Numbered from the stretch's first letter, positions 17,783 to 26,028 are shown. The stretch is DNA of 40,177 bases from Cellvibrionaceae bacterium (GCA_021151615.1 JAGKXA010000053.1:1-40177); one strand, 5' to 3'. Program-made: numbers and translations. Notes: a model not told the origin generated them from the sequence alone.

Positions 17783-17878
17783 TTGGTGCAATACCGCACC
17801 AATTGACAGCAAAAATGAATTTTTCATTTTCATTAAAACGCACCAATAAAAAACAAAATGATGGTGCACATCGCACCA
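17783..17878. promoter_or_regulatory. cluster of GCACCA/TGGTGC operator-like repeats
   Basis: Two inverted repeats, TTGGTGC-N6-GCACCAA (17783-17802) and TGGTGC-N5-GCACCA (17862-17878), flank a single GCACCAAT (17840-17847). The three GCACCA copies start at 17796, 17840 and 17873, spaced 44 and 33 bp, both multiples of 11. The cluster sits between the divergent cobA-nirBD and moaA transcripts. It resembles NtrC half-sites (GCACC/GGTGC), but the two halves face the opposite way, so the factor is uncertain. Confidence 0.5.
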
Positions 17879-18019
17879 CAAAAAAACATTAATGGTTTTT
17901 TGAGGTGTTTTATCGCCGATCGCTTATCCTGCAAACCAAAGAAGGATGAAAAAAAGCTCACTAACGCCACCCGACAAAGGTGTAAAATTTGAAAAATCAC
18001 CATTTTGGAACAAGCTTTT

Positions 18020-18191
18020 TGCTGTCATCCGACCAAGACCAGAGGTTTCTGGCCGCGGGTTTGCAAGGCTCTGGTAAAGTCAGGGGAAAATACCTTGAGC
18101 CAACCCCGGGGCGGGGTTAGAGTGCCTCCCAGCCACTTAATGAGAGCGCCCTCCAACCACTGGATAAAGAACTCAGGATTTCCTCCTATAT
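18020..18191 (+). promoter_or_regulatory. structured moaA leader, candidate Moco riboswitch
   Basis: The leader is GC-rich and foldable: CCAGA/TCTGG (18039-18052), AACCCC/GGGGTT (18104-18119) and TGCCTCCC...GAGCGCCCTCC-type segments follow each other before moaA. Molybdenum-cofactor (Moco) RNA elements are known upstream of moaA in gammaproteobacteria, and location and style agree. I cannot verify the consensus from memory. No canonical Shine-Dalgarno is found at normal spacing; TCCTCCT lies 5 bases before the ATG. Confidence 0.4.
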
Positions 18192-19181
18192 ATGCAACTG
18201 ATCGATAGCTTCGGCCGCACTGTCAACTATGTTCGCCTGTCAGTCACTGACCGTTGCGACCTGCGCTGCGTTTACTGCATGGCCGAGGAAATGACCTTTT
18301 TGCCGCGTACCGAGGTACTCAGCATTGAAGAGTTCACCAGCCTTGGGCGCACCTTTGTAGATCTCGGAGTGACCAAGCTGCGTATTACCGGAGGGGAGCC
18401 ACTGGTCAGGCGCGGTACCCTGGAACTTCTCCAAAACCTGGGGCAATTGAACGGCCTGAGGGAACTCTGCCTCACCACCAATGGCACTCACCTGCCTCAA
18501 TATGCGCAAGCCATCCGCGACGCCGGGGTCAAGCGCATCAATATCAGCCTGGATAGCATCAACCCGGAACACTTTCGCCAGCTCACCCGCTTTGGCGACC
18601 TGAATCAGGTTTTAGCCGGCATCAAAGCCGCGCAACAGGCAGGGCTCAAGATCAAACTCAACTGTGTTGCCCTCAAACATTACAATGCCGATGAAATACC
18701 AGAGCTGGTGCAATTTGCACTGGATGAGGGGTTGGATATCAGCTTTATCGAAGAAATGCCGCTCGGCAAAATCAGCGAGCACGGGCGCGCCGCTGAATAT
18801 GTCAGCAGCGACGAATTGCGCAACCAATTAAGTCGCCGCTACAAATTGCAACCGCAGGAAAACTCACACGCTGACGCCGGCCCATCGCGCTATTGGCAGG
18901 TGGATGGATTTAATTCGCGTGTTGGTTTTATCTCACCCCACTCGCACAATTTTTGCGGCAGCTGCAATCGCGTGCGCGTCACTGCCACTGGCCGTTTGTT
19001 ATTATGCTTGGGCAATGAACACAGCGTGGATTTGCGCCAGCAACTGCGCGCCGAAAATTATTCAGCAGCTGCACTGCGCGAAACTATTGTTAATGCCATG
19101 CACCACAAACCGGAAAAACATTTTTTTGATTTACATGAAGAGCCGCAAATTGTGCGGTTTATGAATATGACCGGGGGGTAA
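18192..19181 (+). CDS. moaA: GTP 3',8-cyclase MoaA
   Basis: A radical-SAM enzyme that starts molybdopterin synthesis by converting GTP to 3',8-cyclo-dihydro-GTP, in the cytosol. The N-terminal cluster ligands are Cys22, Cys26 and Cys29 (CDLRCVYC), with GGEP SAM motif ITGGEPLVRRG. The C-terminal cluster region is FCGSCNRVRVTATGRLLLCLG, and the essential terminal Gly-Gly is present (MTGG). The 329-residue length is typical. The start fits the family N-terminus (LIDSFGRTVNYVRLSVTDRC) although no ordinary ribosome binding site precedes it. It heads moaA-moaB-modE. Confidence 0.97.
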   Translation: MQLIDSFGRTVNYVRLSVTDRCDLRCVYCMAEEMTFLPRTEVLSIEEFTSLGRTFVDLGVTKLRITGGEPLVRRGTLELLQNLGQLNGLRELCLTTNGTHLPQYAQAIRDAGVKRINISLDSINPEHFRQLTRFGDLNQVLAGIKAAQQAGLKIKLNCVALKHYNADEIPELVQFALDEGLDISFIEEMPLGKISEHGRAAEYVSSDELRNQLSRRYKLQPQENSHADAGPSRYWQVDGFNSRVGFISPHSHNFCGSCNRVRVTATGRLLLCLGNEHSVDLRQQLRAENYSAAALRETIVNAMHHKPEKHFFDLHEEPQIVRFMNMTGG

Positions 19182-19184
19182 TAA

Positions 19185-19336
19185 AATCCCCTCCCGACCT
19201 CCCCTTTTTCAAAGGGGAGGAGCAACTCCCAAACAACGATAGATTAATACTTGAAAAATGTGCCTTCGTTTTAACTCGCGAACGGCTTTTTTGAATAGCT
19301 TCTCCCCTTTGAAAAAGGGGAGACCGAGAGGGGATT
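19185..19336. repeat. MITE-like element with inverted terminal repeats
   Basis: Left end 19185-19220 and right end 19301-19336 are imperfect inverted repeats of about 35 bases. Each contains the block CCCCTTTTTCAAAGGGG (or its complement), itself a palindrome, and AATCCCCTC / GAGGGGATT at the tips. The interior of about 80 bases has no gene. The element exactly fills the gap between the moaA stop and the moaB ATG. Its tip supplies the purine-rich GAGAGGGG just before moaB. Palindromes of this type are dispersed in many bacteria. Confidence 0.7.
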
Positions 19337-19852
19337 ATGTCAGCCCAAAAAGAATTCGAACCACTCAACATTTGCGTACTCACCGTATCCGATACGCGCA
19401 ATTTCGAAACAGATACCTCCGGCCAAAAATTGCAGGATTTATTAACTACTGCTGGCCACGAACTGCATGACCGCAAATTGGTGAAGGATGACATTTACCA
19501 AATTCGCGCGGTGGTTTCCAACTGGATTGTGGATACACAAGCACAAGTGGTGCTGATTACTGGCGGCACCGGTTTTGCCGGACGCGATTCCACAGTGGAG
19601 GCAATGACACCGCTATTTGATAAAACCGTGGTGGGTTTTGGTGAATTATTTCGCCAGGTTTCTTACGAGGAGATCGGCACGTCTACCATTCAATCGCGCG
19701 CAACAGCGGGGCTTGCCAATCGCACGCTGATTTTTTGTCTGCCGGGTTCCACCGATGCATGCAACACGGCCTGGACCAAAATTATCGAAGCACAACTCGA
19801 TGCCCGCAATAAACCCTGCAATTTTGTTGGTCAATTGCGCATTCCAGCTTAA
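19337..19852 (+). CDS. moaB: molybdenum cofactor biosynthesis protein B
   Basis: A 171-residue MogA/MoaB-family protein that binds molybdopterin and in many bacteria acts in adenylylation of the cofactor. It shows TVSDTRNFETDTSG, the GGTGFAGRDSTVEA motif and the GEL-FRQVSYEEIGTS region, plus FCLPGSTDA near the C-terminus. The length is normal for MoaB (MogA is longer). The ATG lies 6 bases after a GAGAGGGG provided by the repeat element upstream. modE follows after 12 bp. Confidence 0.95.
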   Translation: MSAQKEFEPLNICVLTVSDTRNFETDTSGQKLQDLLTTAGHELHDRKLVKDDIYQIRAVVSNWIVDTQAQVVLITGGTGFAGRDSTVEAMTPLFDKTVVGFGELFRQVSYEEIGTSTIQSRATAGLANRTLIFCLPGSTDACNTAWTKIIEAQLDARNKPCNFVGQLRIPA

Positions 19853-19864
19853 GGCCCTGGCCCG

Positions 19865-20254
19865 ATGAGCGAGAAAAATAACAATAGCGGCGCGCGCCTG
19901 AAAATCCAGGCGCGCTTGATGCTGGATGACGAAATTGCCTTTGGCCCCGGCAAGGCAGATTTGCTGGATGCGATTGCCGCAACCGGTTCTATTTCTGCCG
20001 CTGGCAAACAATTGGGGATGAGTTATAGGCGCACCTGGTTATTGGTCGATGCGATGAATCGCTGCTTTGCGCAGCCATTGGTGGAAACTGCCACCGGCGG
20101 TGTACAGGGTGGCGGCACTCGCCTTACAGATTACGGCATAGATGTATTAACACGCTATCGCCAATTGCAGAGCGACATCCAAACTATTAGCGCACAACAC
20201 TTTCCTGAATTTAAACCGTTGTTGCGCAAAAAACCTGTGCCCCCTTCCAGCTGA
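19865..20254 (+). CDS. modE: ModE-type molybdenum regulator, HTH domain only
   Basis: A 129-residue LysR-like winged-helix protein matching the N-terminal domain of ModE: LMLDDEIAFGPGKADLLDAIAATGSISAAGKQLGMSYRRTW, then ETATGGVQGGGTRLTDYG. Full-length ModE (about 260 residues) also has two Mop/TOBE domains that bind molybdate; they are absent here. It can still bind DNA, and a good ModE-box lies before modA. How it senses molybdate is unclear. The N-terminal NNNSGARLKIQ is typical of the single-domain group. The stop abuts the modC stop on the other strand with no gap. Confidence 0.9.
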   Translation: MSEKNNNSGARLKIQARLMLDDEIAFGPGKADLLDAIAATGSISAAGKQLGMSYRRTWLLVDAMNRCFAQPLVETATGGVQGGGTRLTDYGIDVLTRYRQLQSDIQTISAQHFPEFKPLLRKKPVPPSS

Positions 20255-20899
20255 TTAGCAATCGGGAAGCAAAGTTCCATCACGCACCACAAAGCGTTGC
20301 GACGTTAAAAACTCCAGTTCACTTAATGCATGAGTGACATAAATCATCGGTATTTTACATTCAGCGTAAATGCGCAAAAAGAATGGCAGTATTTGCTGCT
20401 TCAACCGCTCATCTAACGCGGATAAGGGCTCATCCAATAACAGCAATTCTGGCGAATAAAGCACTGCCCGCCCCAATGCCACACGCTGTTTTTCACCGCC
20501 AGATAATTGCGTCGGCTTGCGCTCCAGCAATGAACCAATCTCCAATAATTCCACTATGGTATTCAGTGAAAAATGACGCTGATCAGATGAAATATTGCGA
20601 TAACCATAAAGCAAGTTATTGCGCACCGACAAATGCGGCAACAGCTGACCATCCTGAAATACCAAACCGATATGGCGTTGGTGTGGTGGAATCCAAATGC
20701 GCGCCTTTGTATCACACAACACTCGCCCATTTAGCACAATGCGCCCCTGCTGTATTTTTAACAAACCCGCAATCAACGAAAGCAATGTCGTCTTACCGCT
20801 GCCCGATGCGCCCAATATACCGGTAATGGACGCATTAAAATTTTGATGAATACGCAAAGATGAGCTTTCGCGCTGAAAATAGCAATCCAGTTCAAGCAC
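20255..20899 (-). CDS. modC: molybdate ABC transporter ATP-binding protein, without TOBE domain
   Basis: A 214-residue ATPase that would energise molybdate import. Walker A GASGSGKT is at 30-37, the Q-loop is VFQDGQLLPHLSV, the signature is LSGGEKQR, and Walker B is LLLLDEPLSALD, followed by the switch His (YVTHALSE). E. coli-type ModC is about 350 residues with a C-terminal TOBE (Mop) domain; here the protein ends right after the ATPase domain (VVRDGTLLPDC). The start overlaps the modB stop by 8 bases, so translation is probably coupled. Confidence 0.92.
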   Translation of the reverse strand: MLELDCYFQRESSSLRIHQNFNASITGILGASGSGKTTLLSLIAGLLKIQQGRIVLNGRVLCDTKARIWIPPHQRHIGLVFQDGQLLPHLSVRNNLLYGYRNISSDQRHFSLNTIVELLEIGSLLERKPTQLSGGEKQRVALGRAVLYSPELLLLDEPLSALDERLKQQILPFFLRIYAECKIPMIYVTHALSELEFLTSQRFVVRDGTLLPDC

Positions 20900-21443
20900 G
20901 CCGAACCCCCAACCATCGCTCCGCCCTTTGGGTCAAAATATTACTCAGCAATAGGGAAAAAAAAGCCAAGCCCAAACAAATAAAAATCAACCGCATTGCA
21001 GCTGAATCGCCATCTGCTTGATGAGTAGCAGAATAAATCGCAAGGGGCAGCGTGCGGGTTTCACCGGCGATATTTCCAACAAAGGTAATAGTCGCACCAA
21101 ATTCACCGAGCGAGCGACTAAATACCATAATCGAACCGATTAAAATACCGGGCAACATTAACGGTAAGGTGACGGTATACCAAACTTTAACGGGGCTTGC
21201 ACCGAGCGTGCTGGCCGCCAACTCCAAGCGGCGATCAATCATCTGCACCGATAATTTTGCCGCTTGCACCATGAGCGGAAAGGCAATCACAGCCGATGCC
21301 AAAACAGCACCTTTCCAGTTAAAGGCAAACTCAATATTGAAATGGGTTTTAAGCCACTGCCCCACAACACCTTGCGAACCAAAAACCACCAGCAGCAAAT
21401 AACCCGGCACATAGCCAAAAGGCTTGCGCATCAGGACCGGCAT
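20892..21443 (-). pseudogene. modB: molybdate ABC permease, N-terminally truncated
   Basis: The 183 residues match ModB from its second membrane helix on (VPGYLLLVVFG; the EAA-like loop with AASTLGASPVKVWYTVTLP; SRSLGEFGATITFVGNIAGETRTLPLAIY). Normal ModB is about 225 residues. The first roughly 50, including helix 1 and the start of helix 2, are missing. The nominal ATG at 21443 lies inside modA in another frame, and its first 10 or so codons come from modA DNA. It looks like the right side of a deletion that fused modA to modB around 21400-21420. Import activity is doubtful unless the deletion is a sequencing or assembly error. Confidence 0.85.
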
Positions 21444-22116
21444 TTTTGGTTAATCCGCCGGGATACACAATAGGCAAATGGCTTGCTGCCGGGAAACTCG
21501 CCACCACAGTGACTTTTTTGCTCAGTTGCGCATCGGTTTTGTACACAATCCCCAGGGCGCATTCACCGCGCTCAACAAACGCCAGGGCTGTGCGCACATC
21601 CTCAGTGCCCACCAAACGTGGTTGGATTGAATCCCACCAATCAAAATAGCCTAAGGCTTGCTTTGCATATTTTCCTACCGGAACATAGGCAGGATCACCG
21701 GTACATAATTTTCCGGTAAAGCTGTTCGCTAGATTAGCGTTCTTATTCAAACTAATTGCCGGTGTACGACTCAGCGGCGCAATTAATACCAATTCGTTGG
21801 TTAATAATTCCACGCGTGTTTTTGCATCCAGCAGGTTGCGCGTCTGCAAATAATCCGCCCAATCTTTGTCGGCAGAAATAAACAACTCCGCCGGTGCACC
21901 ATTTTCAATTTGCTTGGCCAAGGTTGATGAGCCGGCAAATGACGTTTTGATGTGTGTATCCGGGTGAGCCTGCTGGTAGCTCTTGGCCACCTCGGTAAGT
22001 ACATCGGTCAGACTCGCCGCCGCATAAACCTTTACTTCACCGGCTTGCGTAAAACCCGCCATCGCAACAGCACAGATAAACATGCCTTTTTTTAGTGTCC
22101 CAATAATTGCTCGCAC
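21349..22116 (-). pseudogene. modA: molybdate-binding periplasmic protein, altered C-terminus
   Basis: Residues 1-234 are a normal ModA: signal peptide (about 1-25), VYAAASLTDVLTEVA, GSSTLAKQIENGAPAELFISAD, GDPAYVPVGKYAKQAL, TNELVLIAP and YPGGLTKNAGPDAQAFW. The expected last 20 or so residues are replaced by out-of-frame translation of modB DNA (residues 235-255), which reads as a hydrophobic Gly/Phe/Ala tail. Total length (255) happens to be near normal. The protein probably still exports; folding of the last helix is uncertain. The start is GTG at 22116; an ATG 11 codons in is an alternative. A ModE-box lies about 47 bp upstream. Confidence 0.85.
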
Positions 22117-22162
22117 AGTTAGTTATTCCTACGCAAAAGTATTTATAACGTCATTTTATGTT

Positions 22163-22186
22163 CGATATATATGTTTGTATACAATG
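22163..22186 (-). promoter_or_regulatory. ModE-box upstream of modA
   Basis: CGATATATA-N6-TATACAATG (22163-22171 and 22178-22186) closely resembles the ModE operator consensus, CGnTATATA-N6-TATATnnCG. It lies 47-70 bp before the modA start, near its presumed promoter. This supports repression of modABC by the adjacent ModE-type regulator. The right half has mismatches from the consensus. Confidence 0.65.
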
Positions 22187-22656
22187 ATATTCTTTGCCAC
22201 TATTCTCGCTACTTCGGTAAATGTTTCATAGGGTGCGCACCAGACCTCCAGAACCAAGTACTCGCGGGATATAGAAGGCAGCTGCTGCGACAACAAAAAT
22301 CTTGATGCGCCGCAATTGTGAGTGCAGGTGGCTTTTTAATCCCACCCACGGTGAGACAGGCCTGGTGCATACACTTTTACAATTTGCACCAGCACCATGC
22401 AATGCTGATTTTTTATGCTTCATTTTGGTGATCATGCATTGCTTTTTTGAACGACTTCTCTCTTTTTTTATCTTTTTTATCATAAGAAGTGACAACTTTT
22501 AGTCATTTTGTAGAGAACTCGTAAAGATCTTTTTACTGGCAAGCATATTGCTAAATAGCAGGTACAAGGCGCACATCACCCCAAATTTCTCGCCCTGTCT
22601 ATTGTTTTAGCTTGGTATTTCAAGCTGTTATTGGTTGCACCTTCGAGTCAAGTGTC
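22187..22656. other. 470-bp intergenic region with more GCACC motifs
   Basis: No gene is recognised between modA and the GAF-GGDEF-EAL gene. It contains a GGTGCGCACC palindrome (22232-22241) and TGGTGCA (22363-22369) paired with TGCACCA (22385-22391), directly followed by a further GCACCA (22392-22397). These are the same half-sites as in the cobA/moaA gap. AT-rich stretches near 22440-22500 could hold the promoter of the plus-strand gene. Confidence 0.4.
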
Positions 22657-24636
22657 ATGAATCAATTGTTATTGCACACAGCGGTACCTTCGCTACTCGC
22701 TGCTATGGATGCATTGACCCTGGAACCGGATTTTCAGTTATTTTTCAAAAAAGCCGCTGCAGCGGTGCGCAATTTATTGGGCGCCGACGGTACTGCATTA
22801 ATTTTATTGGATGAAGACACCCAAACCTTTGAATACAAATTATTTGAAGGTGAGCACCAACATTTATTGGATGCTTTCAAAGGTTTTCGTTTTTCAGCAA
22901 CCCACGGTATTTCCAGTCGGGTACTGGCCAGTAAGACCAGTATCTTCACGCGCAATTACCCAGCGGCACCCGATGCCATGCCACAACTGGTCAGTGCCGG
23001 TTTGCAATCCAATCTGGTCATTCCATTAATTTCATCCGATCAAGTATTGGGAGTACTCGCTTCTTCCTGGTTTAAGCACACCAATTCCATCGCCAATATT
23101 TCGCCGCAATTGCTGACGCTGGCCGAACGTATTGCCAGCCAGATTGCCGTGGCTTGCCATCGCGAAAAACTGGAAGCGCAATTGCGCTCACTGGTGACCA
23201 TTGATCCGCTTACCAAATTGCTAAATCGCCGCGGCATTCTCGATTGCCTGGAAAACAGTTTGGAAATGTTACATAGATACAACCGCCCTTTTGCCTGTTT
23301 TTTTATTGATGTGGATGGATTGAAATCTGCCAATGACCACTGGGGGCACGAAACCGGCGATTTATTGTTGCGTGATCTCGCCCAGCGTTTATCCGATGTG
23401 GTACGCAAGGGCGATCAAATTGGCCGTTTAGGCGGTGATGAATTTTTAATTATTGCCGAGTGCGATGAGCACCATATCGACATTCTCGCCAAACGTTTTT
23501 TACAGGCGCTGCGGATTCCCTACGGTAGCGGGCGCAAGCGCGGGCGCTTAAGCGGCAGTATTGGTGTAGTAATAGCGCCGCAAGATGGAGTAGATGAAAT
23601 TAATTTGTTGCGCAAGGCCGATGCCGCCATGTACATCGCCAAAAGCGAGGGAGGTGACCGATACCAGCGCGCATCTATCAAGGCCGATTTACCGCAGGAC
23701 ACACAAATTTCGATTGTCGATGTAGAAGGCGCACTGGAGCGCAATGAATTGCAATTGTGGTATCAGCCCATTTGCCAACTCAGCGATTTGCATCTGATTG
23801 GTTTTGAAGCACTGCTGCGCTGGTGCAAACCGGACGGCGAAATTGTCAGTGCCGGCCCCCTGATCCAAGCCTTTGATTCTGCGCGCGGCGACCTGGAGTT
23901 TCGCGTGGGCAATTGGGTCTTGCGCGAAGCCGCGCGGCAATGGTGTTTATGGCACAAATATGCAATCACGCCCGATATCCATATCAACATTTCGCCACGC
24001 CATTTTTTGCATCCCACTTTTTTAAATGAATTGCAAAATATTTGTGCCGAATATTCTGATTTTGGTCGTGCACTGATTATTGAAATTACCGAGACTGCGA
24101 TGCTGGAAGATCTGGAACGCGCCAAACGCATTATGCTGCGCTGTCGCGATTTGGGAGTACGCATGGCGGTAGACGATTTTGGTACCGGCTATGCGTCGCT
24201 GACCTATATCAAACGTTTACCGCTGGATATTATTAAAATTGATCGCTCATTTGTAGCAGAATTGCCGGGCAACAAAGTGGATTGGGACATCACCAAAGGC
24301 GTTGTCTCTATTGCGCATGCACTGGGACTATCGGTGGTGGCGGAAGGCGCGGAAGAATTTGAGCAAATTGGTAGCTTGCGCGAATTGGGCTGCGATCAAG
24401 TGCAAGGCTATTTTATTCATCGCCCCATGCCCTTTAATGATGCCAATGACTGGCTGGCTAAAGCATCCGCCCAATCACACGAAAAAAAGTCCGCGGATAA
24501 ATTTCACCGCGCTGTGAACACCGGCAATGTGCAACCGGTGAATCATTGGACACTGGCAGCCGCGACGCGGGTGCAGCAGGAATATTTTGATCCGCGTTTT
24601 ACGCTTTCAAATAACTGCCGCAACCGCTCGGCCTAA
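22657..24636 (+). CDS. GAF-GGDEF-EAL c-di-GMP synthase/phosphodiesterase
   Basis: A 659-residue cytosolic protein. A GAF domain (about 15-165) is followed by GGDEF (about 170-335) and EAL (about 350-600). GGDEF is intact at 259-263 with an I-site RKGD before it. The EAL domain keeps EALLRW (Glu384), NISPRHF, EITETAM, DDFGTGYAS, KIDRSF and the final Glu of EGAEE, so both activities are chemically possible; the net direction cannot be told from sequence. The ATG at 22657 is chosen over a TTG 15 codons upstream because the conserved GAF part starts soon after; its ribosome binding site is weak. Confidence 0.92.
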   Translation: MNQLLLHTAVPSLLAAMDALTLEPDFQLFFKKAAAAVRNLLGADGTALILLDEDTQTFEYKLFEGEHQHLLDAFKGFRFSATHGISSRVLASKTSIFTRNYPAAPDAMPQLVSAGLQSNLVIPLISSDQVLGVLASSWFKHTNSIANISPQLLTLAERIASQIAVACHREKLEAQLRSLVTIDPLTKLLNRRGILDCLENSLEMLHRYNRPFACFFIDVDGLKSANDHWGHETGDLLLRDLAQRLSDVVRKGDQIGRLGGDEFLIIAECDEHHIDILAKRFLQALRIPYGSGRKRGRLSGSIGVVIAPQDGVDEINLLRKADAAMYIAKSEGGDRYQRASIKADLPQDTQISIVDVEGALERNELQLWYQPICQLSDLHLIGFEALLRWCKPDGEIVSAGPLIQAFDSARGDLEFRVGNWVLREAARQWCLWHKYAITPDIHINISPRHFLHPTFLNELQNICAEYSDFGRALIIEITETAMLEDLERAKRIMLRCRDLGVRMAVDDFGTGYASLTYIKRLPLDIIKIDRSFVAELPGNKVDWDITKGVVSIAHALGLSVVAEGAEEFEQIGSLRELGCDQVQGYFIHRPMPFNDANDWLAKASAQSHEKKSADKFHRAVNTGNVQPVNHWTLAAATRVQQEYFDPRFTLSNNCRNRSA

Positions 24637-24643
24637 AAACAAG

Positions 24644-24859
24644 TTAATAGTGCACTGGCAGGCGACGCAACATTGCCTGGCGTGCGCTGATTAATTCCTT
24701 GTAGGTTTGGATCATGGTGAAGTTCACCTGGTTGCCATTGAGTTTTAGCTCGGCAAGTTGACGTTCGTAATCGGAGATTTCGCGGATTAATTTATCGCGC
24801 ATCAAATCGGAGCGGCTGGTATTGAAATCGGCTTTCAAATTTTTGTTTTGCTTTCTCAT
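24644..24859 (-). CDS. small coiled-coil protein of unknown function
   Basis: 71 residues, very charged, with a heptad-like helix (MRDKLIREISDYERQLAELKLNG) and a second helix (TMIQTYKELISARQAML). No signal peptide or membrane segment. It has a good ribosome binding site (GGGAG, 8 bases before ATG), and its stop lies 7 bp from the stop of the convergent GAF-GGDEF-EAL gene. I do not recognise the family. The 269 bases upstream to cysQ show no gene. Confidence 0.7.
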   Translation of the reverse strand: MRKQNKNLKADFNTSRSDLMRDKLIREISDYERQLAELKLNGNQVNFTMIQTYKELISARQAMLRRLPVHY

Positions 24860-25128
24860 TAAAATACTCCCTAAGAACCTGTGACTGGAAATAGCAGCAT
24901 TTCATATACTGCGTGTTGTTCGACTCTTGCTTTCATGTACAACAGCGCCAAACCAATGTGCTGTTGTAATTGAAAGACTAGACCAGATAATTCTGCTCAA
25001 GGTTCAGTCAAATTAGAATATTTTATTCTCGGAAGCTTATAACTTTGGTTATAAAACAAGCTGCTTTGCCGCGCGCTTTACGTGTTGAAATGTTATGAAG
25101 GCAGGATAAAAATGTGCGCCGGATCTAC

Positions 25129-26019
25129 TTAACTAACCAACTCTTCTAAGCCAAGCAACCACTCCCAACAAAAACTTTTATCACCCAGTGCATAAAAGTG
25201 TGGATTGAGCATATCCTCGCCGGCGTTGTAGCGCAGCGGTACCAAATCGCGCGACTCGCTTGGCTCAGCGCAAACAACCCGGCCACCGGCAGCTTCCAAT
25301 ACTGCTTGTGCTGCCGCTGTATCCCACTCCGATGTAGGCGCAAGACGCGGATAAAAATCGGCCTTGCCTTCGGCGATCACACAAAATTTCAGGGAGCTGC
25401 CCGCATTGGTAGTTTCAACCGAGCCAGCCCAGCGGGATTTCACGCCCTCCATCAAATCCACTGTCGCCTGGGTTCCGTGGCGGTGACTGAGCAATACCGT
25501 AAATGGCTGATGGCTGGCATAGCGTTCGCCCATACTGCGCACATGAATGCGCTGGGCATTTTTCCCCTGTTGGTATTTCCAGGCCCCCAGGCTGGCGATC
25601 TCACGCGCATCCAAAACTCCCAGGTACGTGGTATCTGTCGCCGGCACGTGTACCACACCTAAAATCGGGCGATTGTGTTGCACCAGAGCGATATTCACGG
25701 TGAATTCGCCATTGCCGGCAATAAACTCCTTGGTGCCATCGAGTGGGTCAACCAACCAAAAATTCTCCCACAAGCCACGATCAGCAAACTCGGGCACATC
25801 CGCTTCTTCCGAAATAATTGGCAAGGGCAGGATACCCGGCAGCTCGGCGGCGATCAGGTTATTGGCAGCCAGATCCGCAGCCGTCAGCGGTGATTCATCG
25901 GTCTTGTGTTGGATATTGTAGGTATCCCGATGAGAGTAAATCGCCATGATTGCATCCCCCGCGCGGCGAGCGAGCTCAACCAGTTGGGCAATCATATCGG
26001 GGCTAATCGGGTGGGTCAT
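25129..26019 (-). CDS. cysQ: 3'(2'),5'-bisphosphate nucleotidase CysQ
   Basis: A 296-residue inositol-monophosphatase-fold enzyme that removes the 3'-phosphate from PAP/PAPS, clearing a by-product of sulfate assimilation. Metal-binding motifs are visible: EEADVPEFADR, WLVDPLDGTKEFI, and SEWDTAAAQAVLEAAGG. The length is somewhat above E. coli CysQ (246) because of an insertion around YLGVLDAREIASLGAWKY, as in pseudomonads. It is co-oriented with nudE, 9 bp downstream of it. Confidence 0.95.
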   Translation of the reverse strand: MTHPISPDMIAQLVELARRAGDAIMAIYSHRDTYNIQHKTDESPLTAADLAANNLIAAELPGILPLPIISEEADVPEFADRGLWENFWLVDPLDGTKEFIAGNGEFTVNIALVQHNRPILGVVHVPATDTTYLGVLDAREIASLGAWKYQQGKNAQRIHVRSMGERYASHQPFTVLLSHRHGTQATVDLMEGVKSRWAGSVETTNAGSSLKFCVIAEGKADFYPRLAPTSEWDTAAAQAVLEAAGGRVVCAEPSESRDLVPLRYNAGEDMLNPHFYALGDKSFCWEWLLGLEELVS

Positions 26020-26028
26020 GACAAATCC

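Noticed and set aside
17783..17878. NtrC binding sites
   Set aside because: NtrC sites have GCACC then GGTGC with about 5 bases between; here the close pairs are in the opposite order. No -24/-12 sigma-54 promoter was found nearby.
17605..17880. ANTAR/NasT-type paired-hairpin leader for the nitrite operon
   Set aside because: The minus-strand hairpin loops do not have the expected hexaloop with A at position 1 and G at position 4.
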